In this document: piece after piece, positions 36,298 to 45,798 of the stretch
How positions within the stretch are numbered: position 1 is the stretch's first letter
Layout: each line of letters begins with the position of its first letter
Assembly (NCBI GenBank): GCA_964367685.1
Contig: CAYIYM010000001.1
Span: 169,474 to 233,473, forward strand
Reading direction: 5' to 3'
Source of the DNA: CAUPWF01 sp964367685
GTDB lineage: Bacteria > Bacillota > Clostridia > Lachnospirales > Lachnospiraceae
Length of the DNA: 64,000 bases
The notes under the pieces: generated by a model
What the model saw: only the letters and a program-made list of their open reading frames with translations
Told to the model about the DNA's origin: nothing
The model's database searches: none
Translations under genes and position numbers: made by a program

Positions 36298-36314
36298 GAT
36301 TATTTATATAAACT

Positions 36315-36713
36315 CTATTGGAATAAAACTTGCAAAGAACTTCGTTGCAACTCTTGTTTCAATAATTGTTGTATTCGCTGATATTCTTGTCCAATTGAAC
36401 AAATCGATTGCCCCTTTTTTCTCTCACAACGCGCACCTGGCTTTGTACAATGAGTAATACCAAATCTAGGATCAATAATTTCTATTATAGACATTAAACT
36501 TAGTTCTTCTAGTGGCACATTTAAAAGGTATCCTCCTTGTGCACCTCGTATTACTTTTACGATGCTCGCATGTGCTAATTTTTTCAGAATCTTATAAGCA
36601 AATGGTTCTGGTATTCCCTCCTGTTCACAAATTTCTTTTACAGAATACTTTCTTCCATCCTTTAAGCATTGGATTATCCTTACAGCATAATCATTCTCTT
36701 TTGTTAGTAACAT
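36315..36713 (-). CDS. Rrf2-family transcriptional regulator with three-cysteine motif
   Basis: This 132-residue winged-helix repressor or activator has the Rrf2 start MLLTKENDYAVRIIQCL, recognition helix region GIPEPFAYKILKKLAHASIV and the wing GAQGGYLL. Cysteines at about positions 89, 96 and 105 could bind an Fe-S cluster, as in IscR/NsrR/RsrR proteins, though spacing (C-x6-C-x8-C) differs from classical IscR. GGGGGAG precedes the ATG. It is 29 bases downstream of a PHP-domain gene. No isc/suf genes are in the window, so its targets are unknown. Confidence 0.9.
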   Translation of the reverse strand: MLLTKENDYAVRIIQCLKDGRKYSVKEICEQEGIPEPFAYKILKKLAHASIVKVIRGAQGGYLLNVPLEELSLMSIIEIIDPRFGITHCTKPGARCERKKGQSICSIGQEYQRIQQLLKQELQRSSLQVLFQ

Positions 36714-36741
36714 GTTTCTCCCCCATATGTATTTACATACA

Positions 36742-37578
36742 TCACTTCATTCTTTTTCTTCTCTTCTTTAGATAATCAATTTCTATCGGATCTATCGGAT
36801 CTGCTGGATGCTCAATGCTCTGTTTTTCCCCTCGTCGCATCTTACGATAAAGCGCTCCTGACTTATTATAAAGCCAAAAACTGTATGCCATAATACTCTT
36901 TGCTTTCCCCAGCTTATCCTTGGTGGTTTTATTATACAATTGACCACTGCAAATGGTATACGCTTTGTTTCTAACCGCCATAATTAAATCAAGTTCTGTT
37001 TTGATTTCGGCATCAAATATTGTATACCCTAATCCTACACATTCCCCACGATGTGCATCACTTCCGCCTATCCCTACTTTATCGTTGTTTTGCGCTAATT
37101 TCAAAGCGCCTTCATTCGAAACTCTAGGTTCACAAGCATTATATACTTCTACAAAGTTAAATTTCTTCACAAGTTCAGGCGACTTATCAAAGCTACTTGT
37201 ATAAGTATAACTCATATACTTTTCTCCACAAGGGTGGGCTGGACCCAAAATTCCCCCATGCCTATTCACAAAATCTATCAAAATCTGAACAGGTAGGCCT
37301 CGTAGCTCTAGTAATTCCATCTTTACACCTTCTGGCATAATTACAATCATATGCCCAGCATCTAAAGTATCATATTCAATTCCCTTTAACACTACGAAGT
37401 CTTTATATTTTTTACCCTTGATATTATTCTTCCAATATCTATATCCATTATACGTGTTGTGGTCTGTAATAACCATTCCATCAAAACCCTTTTTGATAAG
37501 GATTTCGATATATTCTTCAACAGACACTTTACTGTCTAAAGAACCTTGGCTTACATGACAGTGCATATCTAATTTCAT
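36742..37578 (-). CDS. PHP-domain metal-dependent phosphoesterase
   Basis: This 278-residue protein starts MKLDMHCHVSQGSLDSK, with the PHP motif 1 (HxH), motif 2 VITDHNTYNGY, motif 3 with a conserved His (ILGPAHPCGE), and motif 4 GIGGSDAHRG. These residues bind two or three metals. Related proteins hydrolyse nucleotides or phosphoadenosine-type substrates (TrpH/YciV group), but the substrate here is unknown. AAGGAG precedes the ATG. It lies between the ABC-F gene and the Rrf2 gene. Confidence 0.88.
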   Translation of the reverse strand: MKLDMHCHVSQGSLDSKVSVEEYIEILIKKGFDGMVITDHNTYNGYRYWKNNIKGKKYKDFVVLKGIEYDTLDAGHMIVIMPEGVKMELLELRGLPVQILIDFVNRHGGILGPAHPCGEKYMSYTYTSSFDKSPELVKKFNFVEVYNACEPRVSNEGALKLAQNNDKVGIGGSDAHRGECVGLGYTIFDAEIKTELDLIMAVRNKAYTICSGQLYNKTTKDKLGKAKSIMAYSFWLYNKSGALYRKMRRGEKQSIEHPADPIDPIEIDYLKKRRKRMK

Positions 37579-37736
37579 ATCATTACTCCTTCAAAAAGCT
37601 CAATCTAAACAGCGCTAATTTCGTCGCTTTTTTTACGTGACTATCATATTTATAAATGTATATTTTTACTGTAACTTATATACTTTAAATAATCAATGAC
37701 TTTGTAAAAATTAATATTATCTTACCTATTTCTTCC

Positions 37737-39548
37737 TTATTTTCCACTGTCTTTTATCTTTTCTGCCAATTCTTGAAGGTACATCCAGCGTTCCATTTTC
37801 AACTCCAACTGTTGTTCAAGTTGCTCTTTTTTTTCTGTCATTTCACGCAATTTAAGAAAATCTGTAGCATAGTTACACATATTGTTTTCCAGCTCTTCTA
37901 TCATATGTTCGGTCTTTGCAATTTCATCATCAATGGTAGCAAATTCCTTTTCTTCTGCATAGGTGAATTTTAGTTTTTTTATTTTGGTTTTTTCTTGCTT
38001 ATTTGAAGCTGCACTACCCTTTAATTCCTGTTGCTTCTCTCGGCTATTTCTACCATAGACACCACGTTCTCTTGCTTGTATTTGATAGTCTGTAAAATTC
38101 CCCTCATATTGAACAATCTTTCCTTCTTCGAATGCAAAAATACGTTCTACTGTCCTATCAAGAAAATAGCGATCATGAGAAACTGTGATTACAATCCCTT
38201 GAAATTCATCAAGAAAATCTTCTAACACATTCAATGTCGCAATATCTAAATCATTAGTAGGTTCATCTAAAATCAACACATTTGGAGATTCCATAAGTAT
38301 ACGAAGTAAGTATAATCTTCTTTTTTCCCCGCCGGATAATTTAGATATGAATTGATATTGCATCGTACTTGTAAATAGAAAACGCTCTAACATCTTTGAT
38401 GCAGTTATCTTCCCCTCAGTTGTTTCGATATACTCTCCAACCTCTTTTACATACTCAATTGCCTTCATATTTTCATCCATATATTCATTATGCTGTGAAA
38501 AATATGCAATCTTTACAGTTTCTCCAATTTCTATTTTTCCCTTGTCCGGTACTTCGTTTCCCGTAATAATATTCAGAAAGGTGGATTTTCCACATCCATT
38601 ATAGCCGATAATTCCAATACGATCATTGCGAAGAAAAATATATTCAAAGTCCTCAAACAGTATTCGCCCATCATAGCTCTTTGAAATTCCCTGAACCTCT
38701 ACCGTCTTTTTCCCTAATCGACTTCCAATCGAGCTCATAGATACAGATTCCTCTGCATTTACTTTCTTTCGATTCTTTAATTCATCAAATCTTTCAATTC
38801 TTGCTTTTTGCTTTGTCGATCTAGCTCGGGCACCTCTTTTCATCCACTCCAATTCTATTCGAAAAAGGCTTTTATTTTTACGTTCAGTCGCGAGTTCCTG
38901 CTCTTCTCTTTGCGCCTTTAACTCTAGATACATTTCATAATTTCCGTCATAGTTATATAAGTTCCCATGATCAATTTCAACGATTCTATTACATACTTGA
39001 TCTAGAAAATATCGATCATGAGTTACCATCACTAGAGCGCCTCTCCTGTTTTTAAGGTATAACTCCAACCAATCAGCCATTTCACTATCCAAGTGGTTCG
39101 TTGGCTCATCTAATATTAGCAAATCACAAGTGGTCAATAGTGCTGCCGCTAAAGCCACACGTTTCTTTTCCCCTCCCGATAAATGATCCACTAATATCAA
39201 ATGTGATTCAAATCCTAATTTATTTAACATACTTTTGGCTTCCCCTTCAAGATCCCACATATGTTCTATTTCTTTATTTGCTTTAATCACATAATCATAG
39301 ATGGTTATTCCGGAAGGAAATTCTGGGTCTTGAGACAAAAATTTAATATACACTTGTTTACCTTTTGTATAAATACCTTCATCCACTTGATCTAGACCTG
39401 CTAATATTTTAAGTAATGTGGACTTTCCGGTTCCATTCACGCCGACAATTCCTATTTTATCACCTTCCGCTACGCTAAACTCCGCATGATCGAAGATTTT
39501 CCTATCCGTATGTACTTTCACCATATCGTTTATACTTAACAAGTTCAT
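37737..39548 (-). CDS. ABC-F family ATPase (Uup/EttA-like)
   Basis: This 603-residue soluble protein has two ABC domains and no membrane segments. Walker A motifs are GVNGTGKSTL and GYNGCGKSTF; signatures are LSGGEKKRVALA and LSGGEKRRLYLL. The inter-domain linker is basic (MKRGARARSTKQKARIERF) and there is a C-terminal coiled coil (about 530-600), as in Uup-type proteins. ABC-F proteins act on the ribosome or on branched DNA; some protect from antibiotics. It begins 10 bases after the MATE exporter gene, so the two may be co-expressed. Confidence 0.92.
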   Translation of the reverse strand: MNLLSINDMVKVHTDRKIFDHAEFSVAEGDKIGIVGVNGTGKSTLLKILAGLDQVDEGIYTKGKQVYIKFLSQDPEFPSGITIYDYVIKANKEIEHMWDLEGEAKSMLNKLGFESHLILVDHLSGGEKKRVALAAALLTTCDLLILDEPTNHLDSEMADWLELYLKNRRGALVMVTHDRYFLDQVCNRIVEIDHGNLYNYDGNYEMYLELKAQREEQELATERKNKSLFRIELEWMKRGARARSTKQKARIERFDELKNRKKVNAEESVSMSSIGSRLGKKTVEVQGISKSYDGRILFEDFEYIFLRNDRIGIIGYNGCGKSTFLNIITGNEVPDKGKIEIGETVKIAYFSQHNEYMDENMKAIEYVKEVGEYIETTEGKITASKMLERFLFTSTMQYQFISKLSGGEKRRLYLLRILMESPNVLILDEPTNDLDIATLNVLEDFLDEFQGIVITVSHDRYFLDRTVERIFAFEEGKIVQYEGNFTDYQIQARERGVYGRNSREKQQELKGSAASNKQEKTKIKKLKFTYAEEKEFATIDDEIAKTEHMIEELENNMCNYATDFLKLREMTEKKEQLEQQLELKMERWMYLQELAEKIKDSGK

Positions 39549-39558
39549 AAATATTCCT

Positions 39559-40824
39559 CTATTTTCTAAATTTTAATTGATATATTCCTATCATAATCAA
39601 TGATGATATCAGTGGAGATAACCAAATCCCATTTACTCCCCAAATATAAGGCAATACAAATAACAAAATCGGAGTCATTGCCAAACTCTCTATATAAGTT
39701 AATGTTACTGCTTGTTTCGCATATAGTGTTGCGTTTAAAAAAGAAATATTATATCGATTAAACGCTTGGCCAAAATATGCTACTGCAGATATTATCATTC
39801 CAACTACAAAGTAATTACTTCCTTCTTCTGAGAGCCCAAACCACACTCCAATTTTATTCACTAACACTATTGTAATTACCATTGCCAACAAAGATCCTAT
39901 GCCTACTAAGGTATAAGAAATTTTTTTTACACTTTGTATCTTTTCAGGCTCATTCGCACCATAATAGTAACTCAACAAAGGCTGCGTCCCATCTCCAATT
40001 CCTGCAAGCATAGACTGAACCGGCATAGCAATATATGCTATCACTGCATAGCATGCAACAACTGCATCTCCACCATATTTCAGACACTGTAGATTGGTAA
40101 ATATCAGAGTAATAGACGGGGCAAGGTATACACCAAGAGGTGTAATTCCAGATCCAATAATTCTAGAAATTAAATTCCGTTTAAAAGATAATACAATTTT
40201 GTACCTGCCTTTTAAAAGTAGGCAAATCATTGCGATGACAACGACTGTACTCTGAGCAATAATTGTTCCGTATGCGGCTCCTACAATTCCCATACCTTGA
40301 ACCATCATCAAATAATAATTTATTCCAATATTCAACAACAATCCTGTGATCATACAGTACATTGCAGGAATCGCCATCCCTAAGTTACGTAATAACGGAA
40401 GTACACCTATCCCAATTACTTGAACAAAGCACCCCCTAGTAATAATCCTTGCATATTTCTCTGCTTCAACAAGCACTTCTCCTTTTGCTCCCAGTAATTC
40501 AAGAAAAAATTCATAGCGATATAACAATACAAACATAATAATACTAGCAATTCCAAGAAGAGACAACGTTGTTCCATAAGTATTTTTCGCACGCTCATCA
40601 TCACTATTTCCCAAGTAATTAGATAGAAGGATGCTGCCTCCTGTGCCAATTCCTATTCCTATTGCTGCTATGATTGCACTGAGTGGCCACGCAATATTGA
40701 TTGCTGCTAATCCAACATCCCCAGATGATTTCCCTATAAATAATCCATCAATAACAGCGTACATACTATTTAACGTTGCAGCTATAATTGTTGGAAGCGA
40801 TTCTCTTAATACTCTCTTATACAT
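39559..40824 (-). CDS. MATE-family efflux transporter
   Basis: This membrane exporter of about 421 residues has roughly 12 helices. Recognisable MATE features are SLPTIIAATLNSMYAVIDGLFIG near the start and GDGTQPLLSYYYGANEPEK near the middle. It belongs to the clostridial MepA-like branch, which exports cationic drugs. The ATG at 40824 (MYKRVLRESLP) has GTGGAG just upstream. A longer frame reaching 40872 would begin in the downstream arm of the nrdG terminator, making that start unlikely. It directly precedes the ABC-F gene. Confidence 0.88.
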   Translation of the reverse strand: MYKRVLRESLPTIIAATLNSMYAVIDGLFIGKSSGDVGLAAINIAWPLSAIIAAIGIGIGTGGSILLSNYLGNSDDERAKNTYGTTLSLLGIASIIMFVLLYRYEFFLELLGAKGEVLVEAEKYARIITRGCFVQVIGIGVLPLLRNLGMAIPAMYCMITGLLLNIGINYYLMMVQGMGIVGAAYGTIIAQSTVVVIAMICLLLKGRYKIVLSFKRNLISRIIGSGITPLGVYLAPSITLIFTNLQCLKYGGDAVVACYAVIAYIAMPVQSMLAGIGDGTQPLLSYYYGANEPEKIQSVKKISYTLVGIGSLLAMVITIVLVNKIGVWFGLSEEGSNYFVVGMIISAVAYFGQAFNRYNISFLNATLYAKQAVTLTYIESLAMTPILLFVLPYIWGVNGIWLSPLISSLIMIGIYQLKFRK

Positions 40825-40872
40825 TCTCTCCACTCTTTCTATCTCTTTACTTTTCCTAAATATATCTACCAC

Positions 40873-40913
40873 AAAAATACTCCATCTGTAATTTTAACAG
40901 TTGGAGTATTTTT
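40873..40913 (-). terminator. Terminator after nrdDG
   Basis: AAAAATACTCCA / TGGAGTATTTTT with ACTGT / ACAGA continuing the stem and a T run (TTTTTG) on the minus strand, about 57 bases past the nrdG stop. Confidence 0.85.
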
Positions 40914-40969
40914 TGTATATACTTATTCTTGGGCTTTACCTAGATTTAACTTAACTTCATATGGAAGAT

Positions 40970-41512
40970 TTAATGCTTTGAGTAAATAGGGATATCCTCC
41001 CACAAAATGACCTCCTGCTTTTCCATTGACTGCTTCACATCTATTATTCTTTGATTCGATGATCCTCGAAATCGTAATGTTATTTCATATAGATCTTGGT
41101 CAAATTTTCCATCTACAAGAATATCAATACAATCCAATAGCTGGCTTGTCACTTCTGTATGAACACCTCCATCTGCTTGTAAATCCACATCAAATAAATA
41201 ACCTGTATAACACCAAATAGTTTTATTCGGATATTCTTCTCTCACCCGTTTCAAAAAAGGAAGTAATGCCTCTTGATTTGCTGGTTCCATCGGTTCTCCA
41301 CCTAGTAATGTTATTCCCGAAATATGGCTTGGATTCAGGCTCCGTAGAATTGTATCCTCTGTTTCTTTCGTAAATACTTCTCCATAAGAAAAATCCCATG
41401 CCTCACTATTAAAACATCCCTTACAATAATGAGTACACCCTGAAACAAATAGGCACGTTCTAACACCGCTGCCATTGGAAATATCATTGTACTTTATATT
41501 GGCATAATTCAT
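40970..41512 (-). CDS. nrdG: Anaerobic ribonucleotide reductase activase NrdG
   Basis: This radical-SAM enzyme installs the glycyl radical on NrdD. The 180-residue protein has the Cx3Cx2C cluster motif in SGCTHYCKGCFN and the GGEP motif in TLLGGEPMEP. The ATG at 41512 (MNYANIKYNDI) is used because GAGG lies 9 bases upstream, while the longer frame's TTG directly follows it. It begins 12 bases after nrdD and is followed by a terminator. Confidence 0.97.
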   Translation of the reverse strand: MNYANIKYNDISNGSGVRTCLFVSGCTHYCKGCFNSEAWDFSYGEVFTKETEDTILRSLNPSHISGITLLGGEPMEPANQEALLPFLKRVREEYPNKTIWCYTGYLFDVDLQADGGVHTEVTSQLLDCIDILVDGKFDQDLYEITLRFRGSSNQRIIDVKQSMEKQEVILWEDIPIYSKH

Positions 41513-41524
41513 ACTAATCAACCT

Positions 41525-43705
41525 CTACAAATGAAGAACGCGGTCTCGAATTTCTTCTGTTCTACCTTGATTCCAAAACTGGGTTCCGATATATCCACAT
41601 GTGCGTCGAGCTACATTCAATTTATCCTCATCTGTATTTCCACACTTAGGGCATCTCCATACTAATTTGCCATCTTGATCATCTGCAATTTGAATTTCAC
41701 CATCGAATCCACACTCTTGACAGAAATCGGATTTTGTATTCAACTCAGCATACATTATATTATCATAAATAAATTGCAGCATGGTAATAACCGCTTCTAA
41801 ATTATCTTGCATATCTGGCACTTCAATATAACTGATTGCTCCTCCTGGTGACATTTTTTGGAACTGACTTTCAATACGCAATTTATCAAATGCGTTAATT
41901 TCCTCTGCTACATGAATATGATAACTATTTGTAATATAGTTACGGTCTGTTACGCCTTTAATTGTTCCAAATCTTCTCTTTAATCCTTTTGCGAATTTGT
42001 AAGTTGTAGATTCTAACGGTGTACCATAAACACTAAAGTCTATATTATGTTTTGCCTTCCATCCTGCACACGCCTCATTCATATAAGCCATAATTGACAA
42101 TGCAAATGGACTTGCCGATTCATCTGAAAAAGACTTGCCTGTCATATATTTACAACACTCATATAAACCTGCGTATCCTAAGCTAATTGTTGAATATCCA
42201 CCATACAATAACTTATCAATGGTTTCCCCTTTTCCTAATCTAGCCAAAGCTCCATGTTGCCATAAAATCGGTGCCGCATCAGATAATGTACCACGCAAAC
42301 GATTGTGGCGACTCATAATACCTTTATAACAAATCTCTAATCTTTCATCGAAAATCTTCCAGAATTTTTCATAATCGCCACCACTTGAAAGCGCGATATC
42401 AACAAGATTCAACGTAATAACCCCCTGGTTAAAACGCCCATAATATTTCGGCTTATCTGTTTCTGGATCCACATAAGGTGTAAGGAAGCTTCTGCATCCC
42501 ATACAGGTATAGCAATGTCCTTGACCATTTTTATCTACCTTATTTTCCAACATAATTTTCTCACTAATGTAGTCTGGCACCATTCTCTTAGCTGTACATT
42601 TTGATGCAAGTTGAGTCAAGTAGAAATATGGAGTTCCCTCTCTAATATTGTCTTCTTCTAATACATAGATTAATTTCGGGAATGCTGGTGTTATCCAAAC
42701 ACCTTCTTCATTTTTAACACCTTGAATACGTTGCTTCAATGTTTCTTCAATAATAAGAGCTAAGTCCTCTTTTTCTTGCTCATTTTTCGCTTCATTTAAA
42801 TACATAAAGACAGTAACAAAAGGTGCTTGACCATTCGTTGTCATCAATGTAACTACTTGATATTGAATCGTCTGTACGCCCCGACTCACTTCATCATGCA
42901 AACGCTCTTTCACAATAGCATTCACCTGCTCATCTGTAAGTGTTACACCAACATTTGCCAATTCATCAATTACTGTTTTCTTGATTTTTTGTCTACTAAC
43001 GTCTACAAAGGGTGCCAAATGAGTTAAACTAATACTCTGTCCACCATATTGACTGCTTGCTACTTGAGCTATAATTTGAGTTGCTATGTTACACGCTGTA
43101 GAAAAACTCCTTGGGCGATCAATCTTAGTTTCACTGATTACTGTCCCATTCTGTAGCATATCCTCTAGATTAACTAAATCACAATTATGCATATGCTGCG
43201 CAAAATAATCTGCATCATGGAAGTGAATTAACCCTTGATCATGAGCTTCTACAACCTCTTGCGGTAGTAATAATCTACGTGTAAGATCTTTACTCACTTC
43301 CCCTGCCATATAATCACGTTGCACGCTATTGATTGTTGGATTCTTGTTTGAATTCTCTTGTTTTACTTCCTCATTATTACACTCTATCAAGGTGAGGATT
43401 TGATCATCTGTTGTATTACTTACACGTTTCAAATTCTGAACATATCGATATGTAATATATTTACGCGCTACTTGGAATGCACGTTTATTCATCAATTGGT
43501 CTTCCACCATATCTTGAATCTCTTCTACATTAATAACATGTCCTGCTGTCGCACTACTTCGTTCAACACTATCTGCTATTTCAACGATTTGCTCACGAGA
43601 TAGCTTTTCACTTTCTTTTACCTTGTCATTTGCTTTATGGATCGCTGCCATGATTTTAGCAATATCAAATGATACTTCTGATCCATTCCTTTTAATAATC
43701 TTCAT
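41525..43705 (-). CDS. nrdD: Anaerobic (class III) ribonucleoside-triphosphate reductase NrdD
   Basis: This glycyl-radical enzyme makes deoxynucleotides under anoxia. The 726-residue protein has an N-terminal ATP-cone regulatory domain (about 1-95), a catalytic barrel with CMGCRSFL and GRFNQGVITLNL, a C-terminal zinc site (CQECG and CPKCG), and the glycyl-radical motif RRTCGYIGTQFWNQGR near the end. AAGGAGG precedes the ATG. A perfect promoter and two NrdR boxes lie upstream. Confidence 0.98.
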   Translation of the reverse strand: MKIIKRNGSEVSFDIAKIMAAIHKANDKVKESEKLSREQIVEIADSVERSSATAGHVINVEEIQDMVEDQLMNKRAFQVARKYITYRYVQNLKRVSNTTDDQILTLIECNNEEVKQENSNKNPTINSVQRDYMAGEVSKDLTRRLLLPQEVVEAHDQGLIHFHDADYFAQHMHNCDLVNLEDMLQNGTVISETKIDRPRSFSTACNIATQIIAQVASSQYGGQSISLTHLAPFVDVSRQKIKKTVIDELANVGVTLTDEQVNAIVKERLHDEVSRGVQTIQYQVVTLMTTNGQAPFVTVFMYLNEAKNEQEKEDLALIIEETLKQRIQGVKNEEGVWITPAFPKLIYVLEEDNIREGTPYFYLTQLASKCTAKRMVPDYISEKIMLENKVDKNGQGHCYTCMGCRSFLTPYVDPETDKPKYYGRFNQGVITLNLVDIALSSGGDYEKFWKIFDERLEICYKGIMSRHNRLRGTLSDAAPILWQHGALARLGKGETIDKLLYGGYSTISLGYAGLYECCKYMTGKSFSDESASPFALSIMAYMNEACAGWKAKHNIDFSVYGTPLESTTYKFAKGLKRRFGTIKGVTDRNYITNSYHIHVAEEINAFDKLRIESQFQKMSPGGAISYIEVPDMQDNLEAVITMLQFIYDNIMYAELNTKSDFCQECGFDGEIQIADDQDGKLVWRCPKCGNTDEDKLNVARRTCGYIGTQFWNQGRTEEIRDRVLHL

Positions 43706-43829
43706 TTCTTCCTCCTTAACAATATCTTTTATTTTGTAATTCTATTACTATTGGTTCAGTAAATCGTTCTAGTATGACACTGAATCAACTAGATTTTGTT
43801 GCTCTTTTATTCAAGCGTTTCTGTGTTTT

Positions 43830-43858
43830 ATTATACTCGTGAGATTTTCAAAAGTCAA
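43830..43858 (-). promoter_or_regulatory. Promoter of nrdDG
   Basis: TTGACT, a 17-base spacer and TATAAT on the minus strand, about 125 bases upstream of the nrdD start. Two NrdR boxes end 7 bases upstream of the -35. Confidence 0.85.
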
Positions 43859-43864
43859 CAAAAA

Positions 43865-43912
43865 ACACTATAAATAGTGTTTAATTTTTAATCAACACAC
43901 TATATATAGTGT
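43865..43912 (-). promoter_or_regulatory. Tandem NrdR boxes upstream of nrdDG
   Basis: Two 16-base palindromes, ACACTATTTATAGTGT (43865-43880) and the perfect ACACTATATATAGTGT (43897-43912), start 32 bases apart, about three helical turns. This matches the known paired binding site of the nucleotide-sensing repressor NrdR. nrdR itself is not in the window. Confidence 0.92.
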
Positions 43913-43920
43913 TTTCGTAT

Positions 43921-44718
43921 TTACACATCAAAATTCTTTTCATATCTTTCATGCAATTCTTCTGCCTTCGTATCGAATAATTCGTGATATTCTTTGATAA
44001 GAGTAGTCGCTATTGGAATTGCCTCTTTTGTCAATTGATTGATTGTTTTCGTGCTCTCCGCACATTTTGGGTTTTCCTCATAATTTATCATCAAGCCATA
44101 TAAGTTCTCATACAAACCAAATACACGAAGAATAACTCCTACTATCCATCGTTTGCATTTGGAAGGTGCAGTAAATACTTTCGAAAAAAACTTTAAATCA
44201 TTTAATGATCTATATACTTCTTTTGGTGTTATTTCCTCCCAAAACTCCGAAATCAATTCTGCATATTCTTTTGTGATGATCATAGATTTAGGTGGCATAT
44301 ACCGAAGAGAGTCTCGCCCATCTTTTTCCATCAAATCTCTCTCGACTTCAGCTTCAATTTCCGAGTGACTTAATCCTGTCGATTTTTCCACAGTACGAAT
44401 ATACGGATGGCATTGACTATCTAGCGTAAAATGGCAGATGCAACCTGCCAAGTAGCTAAATGCAGCGTCCGGATTGCTAGATAATCGCCATTGCTTCAAC
44501 GCTGGCATAAAAAATAATTTAGCTGGCAATTTATGCGTACCATGACCCTTTTGATTTACTTTATTTTTCTTGTAAGCCTTATAATAGAATAAAATATCAG
44601 GTCCTTGTACTCCTATATAAAACAAATCTATATTCTTCCTAATTATATCCGCTTCCATATTGGGCAATGCGGTTAAAACCGCTTCTCCATATCTCTTATG
44701 TGTGTAAAATGCTGGCAT
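43921..44718 (-). CDS. Zinc-dependent phospholipase C-like protein
   Basis: This 265-residue protein resembles the zinc-dependent phospholipase C/S1-P1 helical fold: MPAFYTHKRYGEAVL, PDILFYYKAY, YLAGCICHFTLDSQCHPYI and SHSEIEAEVERDL supply the histidine and aspartate ligands. There is no signal peptide, so unlike classical PLC toxins it is cytoplasmic; its substrate is unknown. The ATG at 44718 has GGAGGAGG 6 bases upstream; the longer frame to 44763 lies inside the LysR gene without a site. It overlaps the LysR gene by 23 bases. Confidence 0.8.
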   Translation of the reverse strand: MPAFYTHKRYGEAVLTALPNMEADIIRKNIDLFYIGVQGPDILFYYKAYKKNKVNQKGHGTHKLPAKLFFMPALKQWRLSSNPDAAFSYLAGCICHFTLDSQCHPYIRTVEKSTGLSHSEIEAEVERDLMEKDGRDSLRYMPPKSMIITKEYAELISEFWEEITPKEVYRSLNDLKFFSKVFTAPSKCKRWIVGVILRVFGLYENLYGLMINYEENPKCAESTKTINQLTKEAIPIATTLIKEYHELFDTKAEELHERYEKNFDV

Positions 44719-45670
44719 GTACATCCTCCTCCATTTCCTCTTTTGCAACACGTATAAATGCATCCATTGCGCGGGTCACATACTTTGTTTGTTTATGATA
44801 AATCGAAATATCTCGTCTAGCTAATTGCTCATCTAATTTATAGAAAATACACTCGCTTGTATATCGAACATTTTTCACAACATTATCACTAATAAAGGAG
44901 ATTCCTATACCATAGCTACATACGTGAAACGCCGTAGCTTGCTGATCTAGCTTTAAGATAATATTAGGTACAAACCCTTGTGCATTACATAGCTGTTCTG
45001 CCCTAGACCTTGTATCATTTCCTGAACGTAAGAAGATAAAAGGTTCATTTGCAAAAAATTCTAAGGGCACGCTTTTTATATCTGCTAATTTGTGTCGATT
45101 ATTTAAAATATCAGCTGCGGAAAGCTGATATTCTTTTGCAGTTTCATTCGAATTAAATGTTTTCGGAACTGCCAATAACAGGGTTTCTTCTGTAAGATAA
45201 TTTGCTTTATAGATATCCTCGGAAAATCTGGTGTTATCAATAATCAAATCTAATTCGTTTTGGAAGAGTTGTTTCATTAATTTAGGGCTACTATCTTCTT
45301 TTAAATGTATTTTTATTTGAGGGTACAATTTTGCGAATTTCGCAATAATTGGTGGCAAAATATAAGAGGCAAATAAATTACTGCCTCCAATTGCAATTTG
45401 TCCAGTTTTCAAATCATTTATATTATTAATATAATTCTCAAATTGACTCTCTATATCCATGATTTCTTCAATTGATTTAATATATTTTTTCCCACACTCC
45501 GTTAATTGAATTGGATTCACACTTCGATCAAATATAGGAACACCTATTTTTTCTTCCACCCTCTTCACTGCTGCGCTTAATGCTGGTTGGCTAATATATA
45601 AGTTTGCTGCCGCTTTCGAAAAACTTCTTTCTTTATAGACTTCATATACTTGGTTCATAGTTTGAAACAT
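44696..45670 (-). CDS. LysR-family transcriptional regulator
   Basis: This 324-residue regulator has the N-terminal winged helix (MFQTMNQVYEVYKERSFSKA, with helix-turn-helix ANLYISQPALSAAVKRVEEKIG) and a substrate-binding domain (about 90-290, GQIAIGGSNLFASYILPP). The ATG at 45670 has GAGGAG 6 bases upstream; the longer frame adds 11 unlikely residues. It overlaps the phospholipase-like gene, its probable co-transcribed partner. gdhA lies upstream but is closed by a terminator, so control of gdhA is possible but unproven. Confidence 0.92.
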   Translation of the reverse strand: MFQTMNQVYEVYKERSFSKAAANLYISQPALSAAVKRVEEKIGVPIFDRSVNPIQLTECGKKYIKSIEEIMDIESQFENYINNINDLKTGQIAIGGSNLFASYILPPIIAKFAKLYPQIKIHLKEDSSPKLMKQLFQNELDLIIDNTRFSEDIYKANYLTEETLLLAVPKTFNSNETAKEYQLSAADILNNRHKLADIKSVPLEFFANEPFIFLRSGNDTRSRAEQLCNAQGFVPNIILKLDQQATAFHVCSYGIGISFISDNVVKNVRYTSECIFYKLDEQLARRDISIYHKQTKYVTRAMDAFIRVAKEEMEEDVHASILHT

Positions 45671-45762
45671 TATTTTCTCCTCGTATTCATGTTGCTTTTC
45701 CATCTACTATCTCTTAACCTAAACTTAGATTAATTATAACTATCAAAGCTTATAAATGCAAT

Positions 45763-45794
45763 AAAAGATTGCAGATTTTACTCTGCAATCTTTT
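45763..45794 (-). terminator. Terminator after gdhA
   Basis: A perfect 13-bp stem AAAAGATTGCAGA / TCTGCAATCTTTT with a 6-base loop, 4 bases past the gdhA stop. The stem itself ends in TTTT, followed by ATTGC. Confidence 0.8.
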
Positions 45795-45798
45795 GATT

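Noticed and set aside
43861..43920. Two short hairpins taken at first for terminators of the phospholipase-like gene
   Set aside because: They match the NrdR box consensus, have 32-bp phasing and no T runs, and adjoin the nrdD promoter.
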